Below are positions 11,601 to 22,088 of a stretch of 64,000 bases of DNA, piece by piece. Position 1 is the first letter of the stretch. Every line of letters begins with the position of its first letter. The notes beneath the pieces were generated by a model. It ran no database searches. It was not told where the DNA came from and saw only the letters and a program-made list of their open reading frames with translations. The stretch is from assembly GCA_018340805.1 (NCBI GenBank), contig JACMZG010001913.1:37039985-37103984 (forward strand), in the 5' to 3' direction. The translations under genes and the position numbers were made by a program. Origin of the DNA: Microvelia longipes. Its lineage: Eukaryota > Arthropoda > Insecta > Hemiptera > Veliidae.

Positions 11601-11964
11601 ATACAAATGGTTCCACGAGGTACGCAGACATTATAGCCTTTAATAAAAACAGTAAGGAAGCTTTGGTGATTGACCCTACAGTGAGGTACGAGACTAACGA
11701 TCCTTTACAAGGTGAGAAAGTCCACGAGGAAAAGAAACAGATTTACGAAAAGTGTTTAGATTATTATAAAGAGAAATATAGAGACCAACAGGGCGACAGA
11801 GAGTTCCGAGTAATAGGACTATGGTTTTGCTCGAGAGGTGCTTTCCTACAATAACATCAAAATTCTTCGACGATATGGGAATTGACCCCAAAAAACTGAC
11901 GCAAATATCTGAGAATATTATTTTAGATTCGTTAGGCATAATTAATAACCATGTGTATAATTAA
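8695..11964 (+). pseudogene. R2-like non-LTR retrotransposon ORF, broken by frameshifts
   Basis: This is a single-ORF retrotransposon of the R2 clade: reverse transcriptase for target-primed reverse transcription plus a restriction-like endonuclease. In order: an N-terminal stretch from about 8695; a C2H2 finger at about 9169-9232 (C-x2-C-x12-H-x4-H, CDICGQSF); a linker with the CPIDI block at about 9670; the RT domain from about 9876, with a WRPITMYS block, FLDVTGAFDN, GVPQGGPLS and the FADD catalytic box at about 10,511; a CCHC knuckle (C-x2-C-x7-H-x4-C) near 11,440-11,495; and the endonuclease with RYADIIAF and VIDPTVRYE at about 11,620-11,695. The stop is at 11,962-11,964. Frame changes occur near 8840, 9360, 9600, 9850, 10,490, 11,490, 11,570 and 11,850. 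No 28S rRNA flank is seen, so this is not at the classical R2 site. The copy is inactive as read. The upstream limit is uncertain. Confidence 0.85.
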
Positions 11965-12389
11965 CTTATCTAGTTTTAGATATAATGTACAAATTTAATT
12001 TTCTGTTTGTTTAACCTAATAATTTATTTTATGTTTTAATTTTTTTTACTATAGTTTTACTTATTTCATTGTTAATTGTCATGTTTAATGTGATTGATTA
12101 GTACGCTGTGTGTTTTAGCAACTCATTGTATATGAGCAGCCCCACTATGTATTTTTTTTTGTAAATATATTGTGTTTCTCTCTATAATTTACATTTAAAT
12201 TTGTAGAGATTAATTTAAATTGTCATGGCACAAAATATATTAAATAAGTTAAACCCTTATACGCATTTGCATAAACATAACAACACACTCGGCAAAATTA
12301 ATGTCAGTCAATGAGGTTGAAGCCATAATGTATTAGAAGTTTTTACTGCCTAAAGAAGGAACTTCTTAACTGCCTTAGCCGACGAGTAA

Positions 12390-12390
<1 letters not shown>
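11965..12390 (+). other. Probable 3' UTR of the R2-like element, then spacer
   Basis: AT-rich and non-coding, directly after the R2-like stop. The true 3' end and any target duplication cannot be fixed from one copy. Confidence 0.4.
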
Positions 12391-12672
<282 letters not shown>

Positions 12673-15600
12673 AGTTTTATATATGTATGTATTTCTAGCG
12701 AATGTTTGTAAACACGCTATCTCATAAATATCTTTTTATCAGACTGAAAATCTGGCGTTTTTATTTTTTAAAAAATCAACCTGGAAGGACACGATCTCCA
12801 TTGAAAAGAAGGTGTTGTGACACAGTTTGCTGATCAGCAAAGTTTTTAAAATCATCGTAAATACTAATCTTTATTTTCGCCGCGAAAAGGTCTTTTTTAT
12901 GTTTTTAACGCACTGAATCGATTGATCCCGGTACGGAGTCAATACGACAACACTAAAAAAACCGTTGAAAATAACTGGAAACCTGAATAAATGTAAAACA
13001 ATAATTTTTGTAGTAGAGTGTTGTTTTCGATGTTTTTAAGACAGTCCGGAGTCGATAAAACTACTGAAATCTAAGGTTGCCCGGTTCGAATCTTGGAACA
13101 AGAGCTAATTTTAAATTGTTATATTTACTGAACTAAAGTTCAAAATAATTCTGGCGCTGAGGTCCGCAAGCCAGGTGAATTTTCCTTGAAATGCGCACTT
13201 TCTTAATTATTTCAAGTAAGTGCAAATAATGCTATGACGGATAAGGTATACTGTATTATTTTTAAAACAAGCAACCTTACAAGTAATGCTGAGTTTTGCG
13301 CTAAATTTCATAAATTTCTTTACAGTTCTCGCCTGAAACCTGGCATATCTCTGAGAGCTGACGGTATTAATATATTAAGATATTTAATATTATTAAGATT
13401 TAATTTAATATTCAAGACATATTAAAAATTAATAGCGCATGAATAGGCATGACTAATAACCATTATACATGGCATTAATCACATAATTCATTATGACTAA
13501 ACCATATTATGTTTTTAAAGTGGTATGTGTATCATATATATCCCCAGTAATGTGTTATAAATTTGCACATTTTTAAAATTATGATACTAAATTGAATAAT
13601 ATAATAATAGAGGTCAGTTTAAACGAAAAGCTTTACAACAAAAAATGGAGGAAAGTTGGTTGAAGTATTATAACCGGCATTATTTATTAGAATAGCTTGA
13701 AAATACTGAAATGGGCTTTAATAAAACTAGACCTATATAAATAGACAACCTTAATAGACCTATATAGGAAACCCAGGATAAATTTAATTGAGAGTTTCCT
13801 TAAAAGCATTCTGTCCCTTCCTTAAAACTTCCCCTCCTTTACTATCAACAAAAAGCCCTAAAACTTAATCCAGGTTCCCAAACTTTCTATTAACTGTGTC
13901 TCTGTCAATAGTCGTTCTCATTAGTAAGAAAATCATCAATTTGGTGGATAAAAGTGACAGTTCACTTCTGAAATTATACCTTTAGGAATATTAATTCTGT
14001 CAGAAGCAGAAGGTCAATAAAGGATACCTTTTCTTCCATCTCTAGAGAGTTAATCCCTAAAGTCTTTTCGGTTTATATTCAAACGGCTCTACTTCTAACG
14101 GCCTTTTAGTCTAAACCATTAAAATAGTTCTTTGGGAATTTCTTTTTACCGTTTTTTTGTTTCTTTTTGTTTTTTCATATTATTGAAAGCACTAAATTTA
14201 AAGGTACGAGTAATTATACGTTGTAGTCTTGGTCCATTTATGCATGTTTAAATGTTCTGACTAACCATTTCAAAACATGCAATTATTTTCTGTTGGATAT
14301 CCTTATAATAATCATTTAGGTATTTCACCAATATCAGTAAGACGAACGTTTCAGTATCTCCAAAGAGCTGGTTCTTTCGCAATTAAGTATGTATACCAAG
14401 TATTGATTGAATTTCCGAGATACCTCCATGTGGAAGGCTATCAAACATGCTTTGAACCAGATTTATTTTCATCTTAAGAAGAGTTAACAACAAAATGAGA
14501 CCAAATATTCATCAAATTTGTAGCAAAAAAAACAAAATGAATGGATTCCAACATATTTCTGAAAGATTGCCTCATCTGTTTAGAAAGGTAGACTAAAACA
14601 AATAAGACAAATATTATACTTTAATTTATCAAGAAAAGTATATGGTAATATGTTTTTGCTGAATATATTATTTCAATTTCTCTTTTCGTCAGCTCTATCA
14701 AATATATAAACCCCATCGTGCATCTCTAACATTCCAGAACCTTAAAGCTTTACCGAGCTTACGACAAAATTCTTTATCTTTTTATCTATCTGAATATACC
14801 TAACTCCTATTTTATTGAAGTTATAACATTTTCTAAGTACATACGCAACTCGTTTATAAAAAACCTCGTGTTCAAATCATACTTTCTTTAACCTTAAGTC
14901 AGTTCAAGCAAATATAACCAAGGCTCAATCTTCAGAAATAGCGTACAATTTACAAACATTCTACCAAAATTAATTAAAAACAATGTTTCTACTTATCACA
15001 TGAAAACGTTTATTGGGATGGGTTCTGATATTTTATAATTTAATTAAAATTATCTGCTTAATACAACCTTTTATTATGTAAAGTAAATTAATATCATAAA
15101 AATTACTAGTTTTTTACTTAAAAAAAGGAAATAGATCTTCCTTGAATCATTTTGTGGGCTAACTTTAAAGTATGTTTATGTTAAGAAAGTCAACATTTTT
15201 GGTTGAGTTTGATGAATATTTGTTCATGCATAGTTGTAAATAAGGTAATTAAAAATCCCTTCAGGGCCAAGTTTCGAGAAAGCCTTCCAATCAATCTAAT
15301 GAGAACATATACATTCCCTTTTGAGTTTATTTTAATAAATTTCTATATCAATTCCCTTTGATTATTTGTTATTTATCTTCGATAGTGGTTGTCTTTAAAT
15401 ACTAACAAAAGTTAAAAATGTAAATTAATTTTTGGTATAATAATAAAAATTAAATATAATATAAATTATTTTCTGGTCGTGGCAATAGTTCATTAAAAGA
15501 ATAAGTATCGTGGTAGTTTTATGTCTTATAACCATAATAATATTTGGTTTTATTCCTTCATATGTTTATGTTTTTATTTATTTTTAAACTCACTAAAACA

Positions 15601-18600
15601 CATTGAAACGTGAATAACATTGCTTTAAGTTGACATACATGATAAAGTATAAACCTTAAATAGTAGAAAATAAGTTTTAAGAGAATAAAATTTAAGAGAT
15701 GATAATAAAATTTGAAAAATTAAACTTGGACTACACAAGTTAAAAAGAACACCCAACAAGACCTCACTCAATTTTTTAAGAAAATTTTACTTAATTAATC
15801 GATATTAAAATAATGTATTTATACTTTAAACCAATAAATTACGAAGATGTTCAATAGTACTAAATTTCAACATGATTAAATGATGTTGAGACCTTAAACA
15901 CTGTTCTAATAAAGTATGTTGTTTAATAATTAAATATAACTTGAGACTTCTTATTACCTAGCACTTTATTATTATTTAATTAAAATATTCATTTTTTACT
16001 GTCTTATAATTACGATTTGTCAAATATGCATCACCAAAGATCAATTTAAACCTGTATAAAATTTTTGTTTATTAGGAACTATCCGTATCGTCATAAAACA
16101 GTAATTTTCTAGATAGCACAGTTAGTCCTTACGATTGGGTTTTACAGTCTTCAATCACAACCATATACTCACTTAGATAATGACACACACGTAAAAGCAC
16201 ACATAAACACACATTTAGAAAGATAACCTTGTAAAACCAGGTCTTAAAATAACCTGAATGTATAATCGAAATCTCGGTTTCGCATTTTTAATGTAAATAC
16301 AGTACTGTTTCATTATTTAAACCAGCCATCCTTTTCGATACGATAGTATGTTAGGTAAGAAAATACTATATATTTAGCGAAAAACTATATCAATTAATCA
16401 TGAGACTGTTTTATTAAGGACAAATAGTGCAGTAAATTTTAAACCCTATCAAATCTGCCCCTATTTTTTTTCAAACTGCAATGGAAGAAAGTACTAATGT
16501 TTTTTCCTCTATGCCGAATACTAAAAATCCCATTCTGGCGAGGTTGAATTTTATTTCCATTTATTATAACGAAATACTCACAAAGCTAATTTAGTTTATA
16601 GATCAATGATAATAATATAATAATATTTGTATTTAGATTTTGCAATAAGGTATCTTAAAGTGTGAGAAAAAATACGATTATATTAAAAAAATATAAGTGC
16701 CCAGGAAATTAATTTTACATATTTATTTACAAAAAGATAAAGCATTTTAATCGGTATGACTTTGTTGTATCTGTTGTATCGATTGAACACATTGTAATCG
16801 AAATATATTATTTGTAATAATAATATCAAGTTATAAATTTATTGCAAGTGCTTTCAAAAAATAAATTAAAAATACTTTGCCAGGCATGGCACAAAACCAT
16901 AAAAATATTACTGTAAAAATATTAAAATTAAAATATTTATGTATGAATAGGAATATGTGAATTATTAATTTTATTTTTTAATAATGCGTTTCAAATATTA
17001 TGTTATGCGCAATATGTTTGTGTTTACGCAAAAAGCGACACGGTAATGTATATCATTTCATCCTCAAAGGCCTTTAAAAACGTCTGACATTTGCTGGGTT
17101 ATCATACAAGATCCATGCGGCCTCTTAGCTATGGAGAAAAAAGTAAGTCGTTTAATATTGAAACTTTTTTTTAATAAGTTCTTTTAGTATCAAAATTTAT
17201 TAAATTAAGGTTATAACTTTCCAAGATATTCGTAACTAAAGAAACGTTTAATATTTAATTACATCAGCAAGTAAGTGTTTAAGATAAATTTAAAATCCTA
17301 TGCGAACTAATTCAGAAAATTAACCATATAACGCTCGACCTTATTAAAATTGTGATTAAACCTTATGTCAAGGGGATTTAACTTAGGGATAATTAAAGAA
17401 ATATTACCGCTAGCTATTGAATCAAATGATACAGGAAATACTTATTCCTGTTTACTAATGCACAAACAACCCTATGGCCATATCAAGCAACCTAGTTTTT
17501 TTTTATTACTTTGTATTTTAAAATAATTGCGATGTTTTTATATTTTATGCCATATAATTTGTTACATTTAACTTTTTTTTTGTAAAACGTCACACTTCAA
17601 CATTTAACTTTAAGTATCGCATCAATAAATAAATATATCTTCCTGCCAATAAATTAATTAAAGCTTAAATAACCATCAAACTGGTTCTACTTGCTCTTTA
17701 TGCTTATTGACATCTAACAATATGCCTTACGGTAAAAATAGTAAAACCCTTGAGAGATATAGTCGTCCATAAAATTCATAAAATCAATCGTCAAAAACTT
17801 CTAGGTGGTAAAAGGTATTAGGGCGAATTCTAGTGGATCAATTTCCTTCATAAAGAGGTATATTTGCGTTAAATTTAGATATGTAAAAACGATTTATCAA
17901 ACGTTTTAATGTCTCAGCAAAAATATTAGTGGAAGCCTTTAATTAAGTTTTACCACAAGACCCTGAGTATCAAGGTTTATCCCTCTAGCCTGAACACAGT
18001 GGCACTACGTGTGAGACAGACAAACACACGCTATCATATAAACACAGACAGCATGATAAAAGCCACTCAAAACGTCATTCAACATTATTTTTGAACGTCT
18101 GCCATTTTGATTAGATTGAGTAGTTTTTGAATGAATTAAAAGAGGAATGTATGGAACCTTGCCTAAATCCCACTAACACCTCTCGAAAATTCCATTAAAA
18201 TCCGACAGTCTAAATCCTGCGGTTACAAAAATTAGCATTTTTAATTATATTTTTACTGGACATGTTGTAAAACTCCATGATTATTCAGATAGATGAAGAT
18301 AGATAAACGAAACATTCCTAATTAAATAAATTCACAACAATTATTACTGTTTAGAACGTACGATAACTTCGAGTTATGAAACTTCAAAGCTATGGGTACA
18401 GATATCGAAAAGTTACTGACGACAGTAATGTATAAATTTTGAAAGCTAATTTAAAAACATAAAAAAATTTGGTTGTGCTAAATTAAATTTTATTTATTAA
18501 AATATATTTTTTTGCATAAAACGATTTTAAAATGTGTTGCTATAAATTAAAATACCCAAGGATTGTAGTACAAGCATTCAATTGAGAATCAATTATTGAA

Positions 18601-18703
18601 TTGCAATCCTTCATCAGCGATAAAATGACTCATTACAGTGTACTTAAATAATCTACTATAAATGTGTTAAATAGTACCTTCACAAAATAAAAATAAATTC
18701 AAT
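12673..18703. other. AT-rich spacer with repeat remnants, no gene seen
   Basis: No coding region is supported. A B-box-like GGTTCGAATC occurs near 13,093 with no A box, so at most a SINE remnant. Bases 16,075-16,295 match the dispersed repeat (ATAGCACAGTTAGTCCTTACGATT and the CTTAAAATAACCTGAA line). A weak related piece lies near 18.0-18.1 kb. The last bases, CAAT at 18,700-18,703, form the left half of the presumed target duplication of the Gypsy complex. Confidence 0.5.
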
Positions 18704-18985
18704 TGTAACCGTGCGCCGGAGCGTTCTCGCCCTTGGGCGTTACCAGAAGCTCCGATCGGGACGAAGAAGGGAATCCTTCTGTGCCGGGTCAATTGCACAG
18801 GCGTCCCGAGTTACAAGGCGGCAAGGCAGAACGGGAATGAGCAAATAATAAACTATTTGTTTTAAATCTTTGTTAGTTTTATTTATACAAGTAACACCTT
18901 AATTTCACCTTAATTTCATCTCACCGTGTAAACATCCTGTAAACCAGACCAGGGATCTGGTAGTGCTAAAGTCTGTATTAATACT
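18704..18985 (-). repeat. Deleted Gypsy LTR, minus orientation, left edge of the complex
   Basis: Starts exactly at the LTR terminus (TGTAACCGTGCGCC, the complement of the end seen at 20,812). It matches 50,529-50,732 up to about 18,910, then jumps to sequence equivalent to 51,328-51,385, so about 600 bp of LTR interior is deleted and the last 100 bp are missing. At about 18,985 it switches into plus-strand 3' UTR sequence, at a shared AATATTTTA-like stretch. CAAT precedes it. Confidence 0.85.
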
Positions 18986-19817
18986 TTAATATTTTAGTTT
19001 TTATGTAATTTTTATACATAGTAATTTTTTATATATCTTTATTAATGGATTGTACATAAATTTAACATTGTTTGTAGGATAGGGTCTAACATGGTCTAAC
19101 GATTTTACAGGTTGCCGCCATAACCTCGGCGAATGCTTATTACTAGCTAACCTAATTCTTAAAACTATGAATATATATATGAAGGGAGGATATAATATCA
19201 ATGCTGTATGACCATAGCATAGGGTTAAGGCAGGTCTTTGTATCTCTCACCGTAGAGATTTGCAGAGGGCTTACTTACCAAAGAAAAAAATTAATCATAT
19301 ATAATTAGGCTTAGATATACTAATCTTATGGCAGTCCTATTATACCATTGCTATTTTTGTGTATTGTATTTTGTTGTTTATTACTGCAATTTTGGTATTT
19401 TTTTTTACAGGTTTTTCTTATTGCCCTACATGTAAGGGAATCATAATTGAGACGATTGATGCTTTTTCTCTCTTGTTCCCATAAGGACGGTTGCTTTCTG
19501 GTTATACAATACCGGGGAGGGGGCAGGTCACCACTGGCATACCCCAGAATTCGGCTCAAGGTTTCCCATACACGGTATTGGATAGGGTTCTAGTGAGAGG
19601 GTAGAGGTTATGGAGTATCGAGTGAGGTGGGATGTACTGTCTCGCAACATTCTTCCCCTTCCTCTCTATATACTGCCGGGGTTCTATCCTTTCACCTCAC
19701 ATTATTAATCAAAGGCGCCCTACACTAGGCCACCCCTCAGGGAGGCGGCTGTACCCGCCCTGAACAGCATGGTCCCATGCAGTTCAGCGCGGCATCATTT
19801 TCGTCGGCGGGAGGTAG
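18985..19817 (+). other. Gypsy 3' UTR segment upstream of the copy A LTR
   Basis: Non-coding. It matches 40,190-41,034, the 3' UTR after copy A env, and the start of 42,520-42,785. It ends in a purine-rich CGGCGGGAGGTAG directly before the LTR, a good polypurine tract for plus-strand priming. Its presence before the 5' LTR means that LTR once also served as the 3' LTR of another plus-strand copy, as in tandem arrays sharing an LTR. Confidence 0.75.
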
Positions 19818-20812
19818 TGTAGTAAAGCGAAATTGAAATTAAAGGTTTTAAATTTCATAGTTTGGTCATCTTAATATTTCAGTTTAGTTTCATATATTAA
19901 ACATATATGATAATAAGATGAATAAGTTTTAGTTCAAAATATTAAAGTATTAATACAGACTTTAGCACTACCAGATCCCTGGTCTGGTTTACAGGATGTT
20001 TACACAAAGCCGCCTTTTAGAGCGGCCTACTTCAGAGACCATACCGCCTAGTTGACAGTAGATGCAGAATTATTGGCTTTTTAAGAGCAAATATGGTAAG
20101 ATTAGCACATAGTCAAGTACCGTGGGACCTTGCCACAAGCCAGGGTTCTGGGGGCCCTCATGGGGGGTAGCACGTCATTAAGGGGTGCAAGTATTGGTGT
20201 GTCTTTAACACACCAATACTCAGGGGGGACATGAGGGAGAACTATAAGAACTCATGTCCCCACCACTAGGGGGGTAATTGAGAGTTGGCCAGAGAGTTGG
20301 TCAGAGATTTGGTCAGAGATTCGGTCAGAGAGTTAATTAAGAGTCGGAGAGATATTGTAATTGTCATTATTAGATTATTGTGATTAGTGAACCACCGTTG
20401 CTTAGAGATGTGGTTCCTGATCCCAGTTTGGATTATCTTATTCAGCAGTAAGTAAGATCATTATATTTTCAGTCCCACTGTTAAGGTTTTTGTAAAAGAT
20501 TCCAAGGTTAGGTTTACACTCTGTACAACCTCTCAATTAAAGTATTAACCAAACCAAAAACCAAGAGAGAGAAAGTTTCAATGGTAAATAGTGTTAAGGA
20601 AAATTAATCTAGAAATTAAGGTGTTACTTGTATAAATAAAACTAACAAAGATTTAAAACAAATAGTTTATTATTTGCTCATTCCCGTTCTGCCTTGCCGC
20701 CTTGTAACTCGGGACGCCTGTGCAATTGACCCGGCACAGAAGGATTCCCTTCTTCGTCCCGATCGGAGCTTCTGGTATACGCCCAGGGCGAGAACGCTCC
20801 GCGCACGTTACA
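19818..20812 (+). repeat. Gypsy copy A 5' LTR (995 bp)
   Basis: Runs from TGTAGTAAAG to GTTACA (TG...CA ends). The termini are confirmed by the LTRs at 18,704 and 50,529-51,488. It holds two strong hairpins at 20,190-20,220 and 20,225-20,261, a short repeat of about 12-13 bp (GAGA-TT-GGTCA type) at 20,282-20,340, and TATAAATAAA at 20,631-20,640, which could be a TATA box or a poly(A) signal. Confidence 0.88.
20190..20261 (+). promoter_or_regulatory. Twin hairpins in the Gypsy LTR
   Basis: The first hairpin has a perfect 13-bp stem (AGTATTGGTGTGT, 20,190-20,202, with 20,208-20,220) and a 5-nt loop. The second has a perfect 11-bp stem (GGGGACATGAG, 20,225-20,235, with 20,251-20,261). Both are conserved in the copy B LTR near 51,068-51,140. 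A role in transcript 3'-end formation or in RNA structure is possible but unproven. Confidence 0.75.
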
Positions 20813-20814
20813 AC

Positions 20815-20832
20815 TGGTGTCAGGTGTGGGGT
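20815..20832 (+). other. Primer binding site, tRNA-Leu type
   Basis: TGGTGTCAGGTGTGGGG begins two bases after the LTR. TGGTGTCAG complements the 3' end of eukaryotic tRNA-Leu (CTGACACCA). The equivalent in copy B is at 50,511-50,526 on the minus strand, reading TGTGTCAGGTG. Confidence 0.7.
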
Positions 20833-20944
20833 AGTGTTTCCTCCGTCAGGGGAAACCACTTAAGAAGGGAAAATAGGGAAAACTCCAAAAAAGAAAACCC
20901 CTAAAAAGAAACACATGGCGGGCAAGGTGAGGCAGGACCGGCCA

Positions 20945-22088
20945 ATGAGCAAAAAGGTTCCGATGATACAGGGCCACAGACTTAAACGTAGGAAATTTAG
21001 GAGCAGGGGAACCAGGGCCAGGCAGGGTCAGGGGAGCTCTAATCAGGAAGCGAAAGTTACGTTGACAGTTAGAGTCGAACATGAACGAGCTAACGCTGAA
21101 GTTAGAGAGATATAGGGGGAAATTCTCCGTTGCGAAATGAAAATACGGCACTATTAGCGCAGACGGAAACCTATAAATCGGTAGTAGGAAACTTACCACC
21201 TACCCAACCAAGACCATCCCAGAGAGATCTGTTGCTCCCCTAAAAAGGATCTAACTACAAATGTTAATCCGTCCTTTTAATGGAACGGACGTTACATACT
21301 CTATTTCAGATTTATTATTTAAAAAGGGCTGCCGATTCTGGCAACTGGAGCAGGGCTGATATAATTATGGTGCCCACAATAAGTTAGAAGGGTGGGCTAA
21401 AGCCGCACTTGCACCACCCTGATCTGGATAACGACCCTGCCCCTCTAACCACTCTGAGGATATTCTTAAAAAACGGTTTGCGGACCACAAACCAGATTAT
21501 TACCTGAGACTCCTAAATTCGTGCTCTCAAGAGTCCGGAGAAAGTGTATTAGGGTTTGCTGATCGAGTTACTCGATTAGGTTATAAGGCCGTCCCGGTAC
21601 CGGAACAAGTTCCCGCACTAGAGGCGGATTGGACTTATAAATTAAGGAATACTGTAATCCTGGCGGCCTTCATTAAGGGACTATCAGGGGAACCAGGGCG
21701 GACAGTTGAACTACAATCCGCCCGCCAATATGGAAGTGGCCAAGGAACGTGCCTCAACAATCGAGGCCGCCGTAAAGGAAGCCGAAAAGAAAGGTACAGA
21801 AAAAGGTCTCAATCAAGGCCGTATATGTCCCCTCAACCCCGAGAAAAACCTTCTCGAAAGGTGGGCCCCAAAAGGTGCCACAACGGCCAATAGAGAGACC
21901 ACAAAGCCTCCCACTAGACAGGAAATCGCTGACTATCAGGCCCGGTCTAGGATCGAGCCGAGAGGCAGGCCGTCATATACGTTTTAAAGATACCGGAGCG
22001 TTCCAGGTCCCCGTCTCCAGGCCCCTCCACAACCAACAAAGTTCTAAGTGGGATAAATTCCACTATAACCCAAAATATAGGTCGTGGA
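20945..22088 (+). pseudogene. Gypsy copy A gag, broken
   Basis: Gag forms the particle that packages the element RNA. The likely start is the ATG at 20,945 (MSKKVPMIQG), chosen because copy B has an open frame from the same Met. The N-terminal part is basic; in copy B it continues into a Leu/Glu/Arg-rich heptad-like stretch. The capsid-like middle lies at about 21,270-21,700 in several frames, followed by a charged Ala/Glu-rich segment (21,706-21,987). Frame breaks occur near 21,070, 21,115, 21,380 and 21,700. The zinc-knuckle end of gag and the protease are absent: sequence jumps near 22,081-22,088 across about 665 bp present in copy B. So this copy lacks nucleocapsid and protease even if its indels were sequencing errors. 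Confidence 0.75.

Noticed and set aside
13075..13115. Possible tRNA gene at a GGTTCGAATC box
   Set aside because: No A box, no acceptor pairing and no anticodon arm; at best a SINE remnant.
18985..20812. A single 1.8-kb Gypsy LTR starting at 18,985
   Set aside because: Copy B and the left fragment fix the LTR termini at TGTAGTAAAG and GTTACA, with a polypurine tract directly before the former, so 18,985-19,817 is 3' UTR.
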